Shown here: piece after piece, positions 1 through 9,788 of the stretch
Numbering within the stretch: position 1 is the stretch's first letter
How the letters are laid out: each line of letters opens with the position of its first letter
Origin: Coprenecus sp949297365
Lineage (GTDB): Bacteria > Bacteroidota > Bacteroidia > Bacteroidales > UBA932
NCBI GenBank assembly: GCA_963931055.1
Contig: OZ006987.1
Location: forward strand, 806,001 to 870,000
Length of the DNA stretch: 64,000 bases
Direction of reading: 5' to 3'
Notes under the pieces: model-generated
Database searches by the model: none
Told to the model about the DNA's origin: nothing
What the model saw: the letters and a program-made list of their open reading frames with translations, nothing else
Position numbers and translations under genes: made by a program

Positions 1-2006
1 AACGACATTATGCGCTCACCAAGCGATATGTCATTCCACCCGCTGCCGCGCTTTCCGGACAAGTCATACTGCACAATGGTATTGTCCGTATGCAGCACCA
101 TCATAATATAATCCTTCGTACCCTTGAAATCATAGACATCAGGGCCCAGAAGGATATCCTTCTCCAGTACCACAGGGAAATCGCTGACCATACGCCCCAG
201 GCGGTCAAGCAGATACACCTTGTTTCCAGCTCCGAAAAGCATTTGGAGCTTATCGTTCTTAAGATAATCTATCTGTCTTACAGTTCCGCAGAGCGGTTTG
301 TCAAATTTGACTGTCCATACAGGATTACGCGACCTGCCCAGCAGACGCAAATCGTAATTCTTCAGCTGCTCCAGATAATTTGTAGAGCCGTCTATGAAGT
401 TCTTCACCGGAAACGGACCCTGAGGAACCGTCACCGGGACATCCTCTATGACAGCCGATGCCTTGGCCGCATCTTCAGGCACAGGAAGCGACTCCAGGTC
501 TCCAGAATACACAGAAGCCCTTACACCCAGCCTGTCACCTACACGATATGTGTTCAGGACCGCCAACCCAAAGTTCTTATTGCCGGAACTGTTCCTGACA
601 ACATCCCTGTACTGTTTCTTAAAGAACGTCTCAAGTGAATCAGTATATCTGACAGTGTTTACCATCAACGACATACTAGTAATCTCACGCAGTTCGTCAG
701 CTGCCGGAGTCTGCTCCAGATACTCCTGCAGCGAGAAAAAGGTCCCACGCTTCCATTCCTGCCTGAGAGCCTGTATCTCATTCTGCTCTCCGACAATAAT
801 CCAGTCTCCTAAAGCACAGTAGGCATCCTCGGCTGAAGGCCGGAATACCTCACCCATATAAGCCGGGATATACCCTTTGAACAGATACGTACAGACCGTA
901 TCCTTATAGTTTTTCAACGCTTTCTTATTGTCCGTCCTGAAAGCCATTATTTTATGTTCCAAGCCGTCAGAAGCATACGAGAACACCGAAAGTTCCTTGA
1001 TATCCAAGGAACCGACAAAGTCACCGGCAGAGACACCCAGGCTGTCCTGCTTTGAAACCACGGCATTGACATAATCATAGTCTTTTTTACGTCCGTCAGC
1101 CGCCAGCCACTCATGCCAGGCTTTTATATAGTCATCAGCGGACGACATGGGAAGAGTCAGCACATACGAGGCATTGTGCGGTACTATGGAATATACATCA
1201 GGCCTGCCGCCCCTCTGCGAGAGCAGCACATCGGCATACCTTCCTCCGGAACGACCGTTTATCAAACGTCCGTCAAATGTCACTGGAGAATCCCCGTCCT
1301 CCAGTCCGAAAGTGCCCCAGTCGGCAACACTTTGAAAGAAAGATGCGCAGGACACGTATTTACGGTCAGCAGCACCGGAGAACAGCTTGCCGAGATTGGA
1401 AAAATTGACATGCAGTACTCCGCGGTCCGAAGTCACTCCGGATATTCCTGCGTACAGAGGATCATCCTTAACGGAAGTCCCGTTCTCCAGATGCCTCAGA
1501 GACGACTCCACTATGACCATGGAGGGACTGGCTATCAGGAAACGGCCGTAAACAGCAAACGAGGCATCCGGGACAGCCGCCTTATGCACGGCCACCTGTC
1601 CGTACCTTTTTTCTATGACACCTCCGCACTCATCCAGCACGTCCTCCAGGAATAAGGCCGGATCCGTTTTCTCCGGAATCGAAAGCACGAGCAACGGGGA
1701 GACCGTGTTCTTGCTGGAATAATGCATTGACAAAGCGGCTTCCCACTCAGACGCGACAGAGGGAATGCACCCGATCAGTCTGCCGAGTGCACTCCCTTTA
1801 TCCGTCATATTCTCTATCTCTGAAAAAGAACCGGATTCAAAGAGGAATATGGCATCGGACGGAATGGCTTCCACCCCGTCTGTAAGCCGGTCCGTCCTTA
1901 CAGACTCTCCGCTGTCTCCGAAAAAGAGAGAGCAGAAAAAATACCCTATGCCGGCCAGCAGCAGCACCGCCACCGCTGAATAGACAATTATACTCCTCCT
2001 GTTCAT
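1..2006 (-). CDS. DUF3352-like membrane-anchored protein, C-terminus cut by window edge
   Basis: The minus-strand frame is open from an ATG at 2004-2006 to the window edge, at least 668 residues. It starts MNRRSIIVYSAVAVLLLAGI, a single N-terminal membrane anchor or uncleaved signal. The first half resembles the secreted DUF3352 family of Bacteroidota (PSDAIFLFESGSF near the start); the last part seen (for example LLDRLGRMVSDFPV and VQYDLSGKRG) looks like beta-propeller strands. Exact function is unknown; a periplasmic or surface role is inferred. It begins 7 bases after the FKBP lipoprotein stop, so it is probably the last gene of the nhaA-FKBP transcript. Family assignment is from memory of the sequence type and is tentative. 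Confidence 0.7.
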   Translation of the reverse strand, partial: MNRRSIIVYSAVAVLLLAGIGYFFCSLFFGDSGESVRTDRLTDGVEAIPSDAIFLFESGSFSEIENMTDKGSALGRLIGCIPSVASEWEAALSMHYSSKNTVSPLLVLSIPEKTDPALFLEDVLDECGGVIEKRYGQVAVHKAAVPDASFAVYGRFLIASPSMVIVESSLRHLENGTSVKDDPLYAGISGVTSDRGVLHVNFSNLGKLFSGAADRKYVSCASFFQSVADWGTFGLEDGDSPVTFDGRLINGRSGGRYADVLLSQRGGRPDVYSIVPHNASYVLTLPMSSADDYIKAWHEWLAADGRKKDYDYVNAVVSKQDSLGVSAGDFVGSLDIKELSVFSYASDGLEHKIMAFRTDNKKALKNYKDTVCTYLFKGYIPAYMGEVFRPSAEDAYCALGDWIIVGEQNEIQALRQEWKRGTFFSLQEYLEQTPAADELREITSMSLMVNTVRYTDSLETFFKKQYRDVVRNSSGNKNFGLAVLNTYRVGDRLGVRASVYSGDLESLPVPEDAAKASAVIEDVPVTVPQGPFPVKNFIDGSTNYLEQLKNYDLRLLGRSRNPVWTVKFDKPLCGTVRQIDYLKNDKLQMLFGAGNKVYLLDRLGRMVSDFPVVLEKDILLGPDVYDFKGTKDYIMMVLHTDNTIVQYDLSGKRGSGWNDISLGERIMS

Positions 2007-2013
2007 TGGCTAA

Positions 2014-2739
2014 CTATTTTTTCTCATCATCCTTGGGAGCAGCCTTGGACACCTTCACAAGCTCTATATCGAAGATAAGAGTGCTGTTGCCGGGGATAGG
2101 GCCGGTACCGCGTTTTCCATAACCGAGCTCTGCAGGAATATAAAGCTGAATCTTGCCTCCCTCCTTGACATAGGTAAGGCCTTCTGTCCATCCCTTGATG
2201 ACTCTGTTGAGAGGGAATTTGACACTCTCTCCTCTATCGTATGAAGAGTCAAACACTGTTCCGTCAATCAGACGGCCTTCGTAGTTCACCTCTACAGTAT
2301 CGGTTTCCTCAGGAGAGATACCGGTACCCTCCACTTCTATCTTATACTGCAGACCGCTCTCGGTCTCCACCACACCTTCTTTTTCCTTATTTGCGGCAAG
2401 GAACTCCTCTCCTTCCTCAAGGCTGCGCTCGGCCACATAGGTCATACGGTCTCTTATATAACTCTGAATGATCATGCCCACTGTCTGCTCATCAAGCATA
2501 GTCTCCTCTCCATTGAGGACATCCTTGAATCCCTTTTTCATCTGATTCAGGTTGAGTTCTCCGAAAGGAGTAGATGTCAGCATCTTTCCATAATACATAC
2601 CCAGAGCATAACTTACAGTGTCAATCTGAGCGGTTGTGGTCTCAGGCATTCTGTCACCCTTCTGATATGTTCCAGCGCAGGATGAGAGAGCCAGGACAGC
2701 TGCTGATGCAGCGATGATTACAATTGCAAACTTTTTCAT
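2014..2739 (-). CDS. FKBP-type peptidyl-prolyl isomerase lipoprotein
   Basis: 241 residues. A lipoprotein signal ends in the lipobox LSSC with Cys21, so the enzyme is probably tethered to an envelope membrane facing the periplasm. An FKBP N-terminal dimerisation region (about 35-120) precedes a C-terminal FKBP domain (about 135-230) containing VEVNYEGRLIDGTVFDSSYD and the IPAELGYGKRG active-site loop. Such proteins catalyse cis-trans isomerisation of prolyl bonds and act as folding chaperones. Its ATG overlaps the nhaA stop (ATGA), so the two are translationally coupled. Confident. Confidence 0.93.
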   Translation of the reverse strand: MKKFAIVIIAASAAVLALSSCAGTYQKGDRMPETTTAQIDTVSYALGMYYGKMLTSTPFGELNLNQMKKGFKDVLNGEETMLDEQTVGMIIQSYIRDRMTYVAERSLEEGEEFLAANKEKEGVVETESGLQYKIEVEGTGISPEETDTVEVNYEGRLIDGTVFDSSYDRGESVKFPLNRVIKGWTEGLTYVKEGGKIQLYIPAELGYGKRGTGPIPGNSTLIFDIELVKVSKAAPKDDEKK

Positions 2740-3959
2740 TTTATTAATTTGGTTTTATTGGTTGTCATATACAGTGCTGCCAGGCCCGCACATGCCGCAA
2801 GGAAAGATGTAGCGAGTATGGCCAGTTTCCCTGCATTTATCAGACGCATATCCGTAAACGCAAGATTATCGATAAATATTGACATCGTGAATCCGATTCC
2901 GCCCAATATACCAAGTGCAAGGACCTGACGCCATTTCGTTCCCTCAGGCAGACCGGCAAGCCCCAGTTTGACCGCCAGCCAGCTGAAAACAAGGATTCCT
3001 AGCGGCTTCCCGAACAGCAGACCGAAGAAAATACCTGGGATTACCGCCGGCATCGGCCCGCCCAAAGAATCCGGGTCAATCATGACTCCGGCATTGGCCA
3101 GTGCAAAGAGCGGCATTATAAGGAAATTGACCCACGGATGAAGGGCCGCCTCCATGCGGCACAGCATGGAGTCCGGACCGGTAAAAGCCCTGACATCCCC
3201 TTTGGAAGTCCTGGCCGGTATAGTCATGGCCAGCACCACTCCCGCAATAGTGGCATGAACACCGGAACGGAAGACGAAGACGAAAAGCGTCACGCCCAGT
3301 ATCAGGTAGACCAGAACAGACCTTATGCCGGCCTTGTTGACGGCCAGCAGGGCGAGTACCGTCACTGCGGCATACACAAGGTATATAAGGTGGATCTCAT
3401 GCGAGGGATAGAACAGGGCCAGCACTATGATCGCACCTATATCGTCCACTACGGCAAGGGCCACCAGCAGCACTTTCAGACCTACGGGACAGCGCGTCCC
3501 CAGCAGGGAAAGCACGCCTATGGCAAATGCAATGTCCGTAGCCATGGGGATGCCCCATCCTCCAGCCGAGACCGTACCGGCATTGAAAGCTGCGTATATC
3601 AAAGCCGGAAATATCATGCCTCCTACCGCCGCGAACATAGGCAGCATGGCCTTCTTTCTGGTGGACAACTCTCCTACAAGCAGTTCCCGCTTTATCTCCA
3701 GACCCACGGAAAAGAAAAACACCGCCATCAGGACATCGTCTATCCACGTCCTCAGCGGCATACTCAGAGTGCTGTCCCCGAACGAGACGCTCAATTCAGT
3801 ATTCCACAGACCGTGCAGTCCGCTCATGGCCGGGATATTGGCCGCCAACACCGCAACCACCGCACATACCAGGAGCAATACTCCTCCTGTCATATCGCTG
3901 TGGAGCAGCCTGTGCATCAGCACCCGCCGGCGCAGAACATACACTTTCATCCGCTTCAT
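2736..3959 (-). CDS. nhaA: Na+/H+ antiporter NhaA
   Basis: 407 residues, a normal NhaA length, with about 12 hydrophobic segments. The paired aspartates of the ion-binding motif are visible in LVALAVVDDIGAI, and FFSVGLEIKRELLVGEL is a family signature. The protein exchanges cytoplasmic Na+ for external H+ in pH and sodium homeostasis. ATG at 3959 and a second ATG at 3950 are both possible starts. A possible -7 element (TAAATTTG, minus, 3993-3986) lies just upstream. It is the first gene of a run with the FKBP lipoprotein and the DUF3352-like gene. Confidence 0.95.
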   Translation of the reverse strand: MKRMKVYVLRRRVLMHRLLHSDMTGGVLLLVCAVVAVLAANIPAMSGLHGLWNTELSVSFGDSTLSMPLRTWIDDVLMAVFFFSVGLEIKRELLVGELSTRKKAMLPMFAAVGGMIFPALIYAAFNAGTVSAGGWGIPMATDIAFAIGVLSLLGTRCPVGLKVLLVALAVVDDIGAIIVLALFYPSHEIHLIYLVYAAVTVLALLAVNKAGIRSVLVYLILGVTLFVFVFRSGVHATIAGVVLAMTIPARTSKGDVRAFTGPDSMLCRMEAALHPWVNFLIMPLFALANAGVMIDPDSLGGPMPAVIPGIFFGLLFGKPLGILVFSWLAVKLGLAGLPEGTKWRQVLALGILGGIGFTMSIFIDNLAFTDMRLINAGKLAILATSFLAACAGLAALYMTTNKTKLIK

Positions 3960-3994
3960 ACTGCTTCAGTCCGTTTTAAAACCGACAAATTTAA

Positions 3995-5053
3995 TCATTT
4001 TTTCTTACGGGAGTACGCCGAACACAACAAGAGTTTGAAAAGCACCCTGGCACCGACATTCGCATCCCATTCTCCCTGACTTCCCGGAGCGACCTCACAT
4101 AGATCCGCACCCACTATCCTTCTGCCCGACATTGCCAATAAATATAATAGGTAGTCGGCCTGCGAAAAGGTAAGTCCTCCCGGCACCGGAGTACCTGTTC
4201 CGGGACAGTACTCGGGCGTCAGGCCGTCTATATCAAAACTCACATATACGTTCTGAGGCAAAGAGGAGACAATGTCCAGACAGATGTCCTTCCACATCTC
4301 TCCGCTGAAAAGCCTGTCCTTGATATTGAAATCCGTAAACGGCACAAAAAGTTCCGACCCTGTCATCATAGAATGTTCCGAGGAGCAGAAGTCCCTGACC
4401 GCCACCTGAGTGATGCGTCCCAGCCCTTCCGCCTCGGCAGCCGCATTGTACATTATGGATGCATGGGAATACTTAAAGCCCTCATACGCATTCCTGGTAT
4501 CCGAATGCGCGTCAATATGCAGGATGCCCATACCCGGATATCTTCTTGCAAGGGCCTTGATAAGCCCGAGGGGGACACTGTGCTCCCCTCCGGTCAGAAC
4601 CACGGACTTGCCCGCCGACAGATATTTCTCCGAGACTTCCTCCACGTAGGCATTCAACTCGGCTGAGCAGGCGTTCACCTCTCCGCAAAGTCCGGTCAGA
4701 GACTCCTGAGACTGTCCCTGCTCCAAAGCGGAGATTACCTGCTCGGCCGCGCCTCTGGCTCTGCCGTTCAGCTCCCGAAGTCCCTGCTCTTCCGGAAGGG
4801 TCCAGACTTTCATCCGGGACGCATCCGGGAATCTCTCGTCGAACAGATCCACCTGAAGAGAGGCATCCAGCATCGCCTGCGGACCGTCGGCGGTTCCCTT
4901 TCCATAGGACACGGTAGCATCCCAGGGCACCTGCACTATCACTGTATCCGCCTCCTGCTCTCCGCACGGCAGTCCGAAGAAATTACCGTTGGCAACCCCC
5001 GGTGCATCGGGGTCAAATGAGGTTTTTTCCAAATTTTCAATATTATTTTTCAT
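3995..5053 (-). CDS. speB: agmatinase / ureohydrolase family enzyme
   Basis: 352 residues of the arginase-agmatinase fold. Manganese-binding motifs are visible in order: GGEHSVPLG, HIDAHSDTR, and SFDIDGLTPEYCPGTG followed by PVPGGL. The family hydrolyses agmatine (to putrescine and urea) or related guanidino compounds; the PGTGTPVPGG motif favours agmatinase, but formimidoylglutamase or another guanidino substrate cannot be excluded. It is divergent from recQ with about 55 bases between starts and is followed by nhaA 35 bases later. No other polyamine gene is nearby. The enzyme class is secure, the substrate is inferred. Confidence 0.88.
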   Translation of the reverse strand: MKNNIENLEKTSFDPDAPGVANGNFFGLPCGEQEADTVIVQVPWDATVSYGKGTADGPQAMLDASLQVDLFDERFPDASRMKVWTLPEEQGLRELNGRARGAAEQVISALEQGQSQESLTGLCGEVNACSAELNAYVEEVSEKYLSAGKSVVLTGGEHSVPLGLIKALARRYPGMGILHIDAHSDTRNAYEGFKYSHASIMYNAAAEAEGLGRITQVAVRDFCSSEHSMMTGSELFVPFTDFNIKDRLFSGEMWKDICLDIVSSLPQNVYVSFDIDGLTPEYCPGTGTPVPGGLTFSQADYLLYLLAMSGRRIVGADLCEVAPGSQGEWDANVGARVLFKLLLCSAYSRKKK

Positions 5054-5109
5054 TTTTTTTGCAAGAAAATAAACTTTTCGGTAATTTTAGACGCGCAAAG
5101 GTAATAAAT

Positions 5110-7317
5110 ATGAAGATTAGTTCAGAGGAATTACACTCCAATTTAAAGAAGTTTTTCGGTTTTGACACATTCAAAGGGGAACAGGAAAAGATTATAACAC
5201 ATCTTATTGAGGGGAACAACGCATTTGTCCTGATGCCTACCGGCGGAGGCAAATCGATGTGCTATCAGCTGCCGGCCCTGCTCATGCCGGGCACCGCCAT
5301 CGTCGTCTCCCCGCTCATAGCCCTGATGAAGAACCAGGTGGATGCAATCCGAGGATTTATCTCAGGCTCGGACGGAGTGGCGCATTTCCTCAATTCCTCG
5401 CTCAACAAGACTCAGATTCAAGAAGTCAAGGACGACCTGCTCTCCGGCGTGACAAAGCTGCTGTACGTGGCACCGGAGTCACTGACAAAGGAGGAGACTG
5501 TCGCCCTTCTCAGGCAGATCCATATCTCGTTCTACGCCATAGACGAGGCTCACTGTATATCCGAATGGGGACATGATTTCCGTCCGGAATACCGCCATAT
5601 CCGCCGTATCGTGGACGAGCTCGGCTCGGCACCCATCATAGCCCTCACCGCCACCGCCACTCCGAAAGTCCAGGCGGACATACAGAAGAATCTCTGCATG
5701 ATGGACGCAAAGGTATTCAAGAGCTCTTTCAACCGGCCCAATCTCTACTACGAGGTCCGCGACAAGGTCAATGTCAAGAAAGAGATGATCCGCTTCATCA
5801 AGGAGAATGAGGGCAAGTCCGGCATCATCTACTGCCTCAGCAGGAAAAAGACCGAGGAGATAGCCGAGTTCCTCAACGTCAACGGCATCAAGGCCCTGCC
5901 CTATCACGCCGGCATGGACGCCGCCACCAGGGCCAAGAACCAGGATATGTTCCTCATGGAGGAGGTGGACGTCATAGTGGCGACCATAGCCTTCGGCATG
6001 GGCATAGACAAACCTGACGTGCGGTTCGTGATTCACTATGACATCCCCAAGAGCCTAGAGGGCTACTACCAGGAGACCGGACGCGCCGGCAGGGACGGAA
6101 AGGAAGGCAAATGCATCACATTCTACAGCTACAAGGACATCCTGAAACTGGAGAAATTCATGCAGGGCAAACCTCTGTCCGAGCAGGAGATAGGAAAGCA
6201 GCTGCTGCTGGAGACCGTAGCCTACGCCGAGTCCAACCGGTGCCGGAGAAAGATTCTGCTCAACTATTTCGGAGAAGACTACACCCAGGAGAACTGCGGC
6301 AACTGCGACAACTGCCTGCACCCGAAAAAGCTCTTCGAGGGCCAGGAATATCTGGCGACAGTACTGGAACTGGTGGACTCCATGAAAGAGAATTTCAAAG
6401 TGGACCATCTGGCCAATATACTTGCCGGAGAGACCAACTCCATAATAAAGTCCTACAAGCACCATCTCAGCGAGTTCTTCGGCATGGGCAAGGACAAGGG
6501 CGTCAGGTTCTGGATTGCCATTATCCGGCAGGCAGTAGTCATGCATTTCCTGCACAAGGATCTGGAACAGTACGGACTGATATCCATAACTCCTGAGGGC
6601 AAGGAATTTCTGGAGCATCCCCACTCGGTCATGATGGCCGAGGACAGGGAGTTCGCCGACGGAGACGAGGAGGAGGACGAGGATTCGGCGGCCATATCAG
6701 CCGTAAGGCACGGCGGCGGAGTCGGAGACCCGGCGCTGTTCGCGATGCTCAAGGACCTGCGCAAGGATATGTCCAGAAAGTTGAAACTGCCGGGATTCGT
6801 TATTTTCACGGACCCTTCCCTGGAGGATATGTCCATACACTATCCCATCACCCTGGACGAACTCAAGAACTGTCAGGGCGTAGGAGAGGGCAAGGCCCGC
6901 AAATTCGGCAAGGAGTTCATCAATCTTATCGCCAAATACGTAGAGGAGAATGACATACAGAGGCCTGAGGACATAGTGGTCAAATCCATAGTCAACAAGT
7001 CGGCCAATAAGGTCTACATCATACAGAGCATTGACCGCAAGATTCCTCTCGAGGACATTGCGGAGGCCCGGGACATGGAGTTTTCCGAGATACTGGACGA
7101 ACTGGAGGCCATCGTAGCAGCCGGCACGAAGATAGACATCAATTATTACATCAGGCAGGCTGTGGATGACGACAAGGTGGAAGACATCTATGACTACTTC
7201 AAGGAAGAAGCCGAGACAGACTCAATTGCCGACGCAGTCAAGGAACTGGGACCGGACTATCAGGAAGATGAGATAAGGCTGGTACGTATCAAGTTCCTCT
7301 CCGAAGTCGCGAATTAA
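5110..7317 (+). CDS. recQ: ATP-dependent DNA helicase RecQ
   Basis: 735 residues from the ATG at 5110. The frame is open further upstream, but that extension runs back over the divergent agmatinase gene and does not look like protein. Walker A TGGGKS (about 44-49), DEAH box (145-148), motif VI QETGRAGRDG (321-330), zinc cysteines 378/396/399/402, a winged-helix region, then an HRDC domain (about 555-640) and an acidic C-terminal tail. The enzyme unwinds DNA 3' to 5' in recombination and fork repair. An acidic stretch DGDEEEDEDS separates the RQC and HRDC parts. Confidence 0.96.
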   Translation: MKISSEELHSNLKKFFGFDTFKGEQEKIITHLIEGNNAFVLMPTGGGKSMCYQLPALLMPGTAIVVSPLIALMKNQVDAIRGFISGSDGVAHFLNSSLNKTQIQEVKDDLLSGVTKLLYVAPESLTKEETVALLRQIHISFYAIDEAHCISEWGHDFRPEYRHIRRIVDELGSAPIIALTATATPKVQADIQKNLCMMDAKVFKSSFNRPNLYYEVRDKVNVKKEMIRFIKENEGKSGIIYCLSRKKTEEIAEFLNVNGIKALPYHAGMDAATRAKNQDMFLMEEVDVIVATIAFGMGIDKPDVRFVIHYDIPKSLEGYYQETGRAGRDGKEGKCITFYSYKDILKLEKFMQGKPLSEQEIGKQLLLETVAYAESNRCRRKILLNYFGEDYTQENCGNCDNCLHPKKLFEGQEYLATVLELVDSMKENFKVDHLANILAGETNSIIKSYKHHLSEFFGMGKDKGVRFWIAIIRQAVVMHFLHKDLEQYGLISITPEGKEFLEHPHSVMMAEDREFADGDEEEDEDSAAISAVRHGGGVGDPALFAMLKDLRKDMSRKLKLPGFVIFTDPSLEDMSIHYPITLDELKNCQGVGEGKARKFGKEFINLIAKYVEENDIQRPEDIVVKSIVNKSANKVYIIQSIDRKIPLEDIAEARDMEFSEILDELEAIVAAGTKIDINYYIRQAVDDDKVEDIYDYFKEEAETDSIADAVKELGPDYQEDEIRLVRIKFLSEVAN

Positions 7318-7323
7318 CCTCTG

Positions 7324-8160
7324 CTAAAGATATCTGTTGAACCAGGTAATCTGCCGCTTGGCATAGCGGCGGGTATTCCGCTTGACCAGTTCCACCGCCT
7401 CGTCCAGGGATACATTGCCGTCCAGATAATCAAAGACCTCGCTGTAACCGACAGTCCGGAGAGCCGGCATGTCGCGGTATGCGGCCAGCGAGCGCACCTC
7501 ATCTACCAGTCCTGCCTCGAACATCTTCTCGGCCCTGCGGTCTATACGGGCGTAGAGTTCTTCTCTGGGCATGGTCAGGATTTTCCGTTCCACATTGAAA
7601 AAGCGTTTCTTCTGAGGATTGGTCTTGAACGAGGAGAATTTACGTCCCGTGGAGAGCGTCACTTCCAGAGCCCTTACGACCCGCTGACGGTTGGACAAGT
7701 CTATAGCGGCATAGCTCTCCGGATCCAGCTCCCGCAGTTCCTCAGCAAGAGCACCGACTCCCTCACTCATCGCCCTTTCCGTCAACTTTCTGCGCAAGTC
7801 CTGATCCGCCGGCGGAAAATCATCAAAACCATAGCAGACCGCATCGGCGTACAGACCCGAGCCTCCCACCATCACCAGGCGGTCATGCTCCTTGAAAAGT
7901 CCGGACAGCAGGGCCATGGCCTCCAGCTCATACCTGCCTGCCGAATAATGGTCAGCCACCGAGTGACTGAATATGAAATAATGCCTGACCTCCCTGAGTT
8001 GTTCTTCGGACGGTGGGGCCGTACCTATACGCATCTCTCTGAATATCTGCCTTGAATCGCAGGATATGACCGGAGAGCCGTATTCCTTTGCCAGCTCTAT
8101 GGCATAATCCGTCTTCCCGACCGCAGTCGGCCCCAGAACCAATGTAAGAGCTTTCTCCAT
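7324..8160 (-). CDS. miaA: tRNA dimethylallyltransferase
   Basis: 278 residues, slightly short for MiaA (usually about 300). P-loop GPTAVGKT at 10-17, then SCDSRQIFREMRIGTAPP and HYFIFSHSVADHYSAGRYE, the family landmarks. MiaA attaches a dimethylallyl group to A37 of tRNAs that read codons starting with U, which stabilises decoding. The 3' end abuts recQ tail to tail with 6 bases between stops. The upstream gene (pRiA4b ORF-3-like) ends 5 bases before its start, so the three minus-strand genes here are probably cotranscribed. Confidence 0.95.
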   Translation of the reverse strand: MEKALTLVLGPTAVGKTDYAIELAKEYGSPVISCDSRQIFREMRIGTAPPSEEQLREVRHYFIFSHSVADHYSAGRYELEAMALLSGLFKEHDRLVMVGGSGLYADAVCYGFDDFPPADQDLRRKLTERAMSEGVGALAEELRELDPESYAAIDLSNRQRVVRALEVTLSTGRKFSSFKTNPQKKRFFNVERKILTMPREELYARIDRRAEKMFEAGLVDEVRSLAAYRDMPALRTVGYSEVFDYLDGNVSLDEAVELVKRNTRRYAKRQITWFNRYL

Positions 8161-8165
8161 CAGAA

Positions 8166-8669
8166 CTATACAGCCTCTTCTCCTTCAGGAAGCTCCTCCT
8201 CATCAAAGGCTTCTTCCTGAACATCAGCCTGAGCCGAGCCACTGTTCGAGAACTCCTCGTAATCCTCATACGCAGACGAGAACTGATCCGGATTACGGCC
8301 CTTCTCGGCCACCAGCACCGGATAGGACAGTCTTGGATTGTAATCCGCCTCCGACTCAAAACGCAGCTCTATGAACAGCCCCTTGCCGATATTGTACACA
8401 TAACGGAGCGCAGCGGCACCTTCCTTTTGCGTATCCTCGACAGAGACCCTGTCCATGGAGCCGTCCCCGAAGTCGAACAGACCGATTCTGCGCATAAGCT
8501 CACCCTTGTCCGACAGTGTCTCGAACACCGTCATCTGATCCGGAGAGAAACCTAGGTCCCTGTCCAGAAACTCATGCAGCCTGAACAGGCTCATTCCTGT
8601 CTCCAGTTCGTATTCCCGCATGAATATCTTATTGCCGGGAATTACCGCCTTGTATCTGAATACTGTCAT
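8166..8669 (-). CDS. pRiA4b ORF-3-like small acidic protein
   Basis: 167 residues. The first 110 residues (MTVFRYKAVIPGNKIFMREY onward) resemble the plasmid pRiA4b ORF-3-like fold often found in Bacteroidota next to miaA; the last 40 residues are highly acidic (EEAFDEEELPEGEE). No catalytic motif is visible and the function is unknown. It lies between miaA and the LuxC-type reductase with 5-base gaps on both sides, a tight operon position. Cytoplasmic, as no signal or membrane segment is seen. Confidence 0.8.
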   Translation of the reverse strand: MTVFRYKAVIPGNKIFMREYELETGMSLFRLHEFLDRDLGFSPDQMTVFETLSDKGELMRRIGLFDFGDGSMDRVSVEDTQKEGAAALRYVYNIGKGLFIELRFESEADYNPRLSYPVLVAEKGRNPDQFSSAYEDYEEFSNSGSAQADVQEEAFDEEELPEGEEAV

Positions 8670-8674
8670 AACTT

Positions 8675-9703
8675 TTATTTATTTACTCCTCTCAGAAAAC
8701 CCACAGTATCGACCCCGTCCGGCCAGTCGTCCAGAGCAGGCCTCTGAGCATAGCCAAAGTTACGGATAATTTTTTGAATTCTGTCCTCATTGGCTCCGAT
8801 AAATTTTTCCAGTTCCATTTCAGAGCGGTATTCCACATACCACACCTCTCCCACATGCAGGCTCATGTCCAGCGGCCTGCAGAGGCTGATGTCTTCCGAC
8901 GCTCCCGGTATCAGCCGTCTGAGGTCACGGAAAATGACGGTGCCGCTGTCCAGGAACTCTTCTCCGGACAGGGTAAGTACAGCCCTGTTCCTGCGGTGAT
9001 TGTCCCTTCCTGGCCGTTCCCAATGCCTAAGGGCGAAAGCTTCGGCAGCAGCCATTGCCCCTGAGAGATCGTCCCCTTGCGGCACCAGCAGGCATGTCGC
9101 GCTGCGGCAGCCCAGACCGTAGTACAGCAGCATGTCTTCTGCAAGAGCCTCCAGGCCGGCCCGGGCCTCATCTCCCGTGAGCACGGCCATGCTGAACCGC
9201 GAGGCCCTGATGATTTTGGGGATATAAGGAAAATATGTTTCAAAATACGCCGCCGCGGCATCCCCGCCCATTGTCATCAAGGCGTCCACCTGCCAGCCCT
9301 CCACAGAGCCGCAGAACTCCACCTCCGGGAAAAGCACCGGCAGCAGATACCTGTCTTTCGAGGACAGCTTGACCACAGGCCGCCATCCTGCCGCCAGAAC
9401 AGACAGCACGTCCTGAAAGGCCACCGCCGGGATATTGCCGGCCGCCACCACCCCGCAGACTCTTGAACCGTCTCCGCACTCCGGATACTTCTCCAGCCAT
9501 TTTCCCAATCCGCCCTCATTCAAAAATTCCGCAGCTATAGCCTCAAGCGCCCGACGCTGCATATACGGCGTGAAGAACACATTGTCCCGTGCCGACAACT
9601 CCACAGCCTCATCCAGCTCCGGCCATTTCTCTTTCCCCTCCAGCCACCCCTCAATCCTCCTCCCCAAAGCCGCATACCTTTCTATAAATTGACCTCTATG
9701 CAT
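8675..9703 (-). CDS. acyl-CoA reductase, LuxC-like
   Basis: 342 residues with an aldehyde-dehydrogenase-like fold of the LuxC type. Landmarks are VCGVVAAGNIPAVAFQDVLS (nucleotide-binding region) and YYGLGCRSATCLLVP, where the first Cys is the likely acyl-thioester nucleophile. Family members reduce acyl-CoA or acyl-ACP to aldehydes with NADPH. No LuxD/LuxE partner is present, so this is not a luminescence system; the physiological acyl substrate is unknown. A -7 box TATCTTTG lies on minus at 9731-9724, 20 bases upstream of the ATG, so this is probably the first gene of the miaA transcript. Confidence 0.85.
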   Translation of the reverse strand: MHRGQFIERYAALGRRIEGWLEGKEKWPELDEAVELSARDNVFFTPYMQRRALEAIAAEFLNEGGLGKWLEKYPECGDGSRVCGVVAAGNIPAVAFQDVLSVLAAGWRPVVKLSSKDRYLLPVLFPEVEFCGSVEGWQVDALMTMGGDAAAAYFETYFPYIPKIIRASRFSMAVLTGDEARAGLEALAEDMLLYYGLGCRSATCLLVPQGDDLSGAMAAAEAFALRHWERPGRDNHRRNRAVLTLSGEEFLDSGTVIFRDLRRLIPGASEDISLCRPLDMSLHVGEVWYVEYRSEMELEKFIGANEDRIQKIIRNFGYAQRPALDDWPDGVDTVGFLRGVNK

Positions 9704-9723
9704 TTTTCAATTAGTTGACAGCC

Positions 9724-9731
9724 CAAAGATA
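9724..9731 (-). promoter_or_regulatory. -7 element for the LuxC-like reductase operon
   Basis: TATCTTTG on the minus strand matches the Bacteroidota -7 consensus TAnnTTTG. Predicted start is near 9717, giving a leader of about 14 bases. No clear TTTG -33 box is seen at the expected distance. Confidence 0.5.
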
Positions 9732-9788
9732 AAAAATTTTAGGCTCATCCGCCTTTTTTGCCTAACTTAGGGGCTCAAACGGACAGAC

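Noticed and set aside
5002..5109. Upstream extension of recQ
   Set aside because: It overlaps the agmatinase 5' end and reads as non-protein sequence; ATG 5110 starts the conserved protein.
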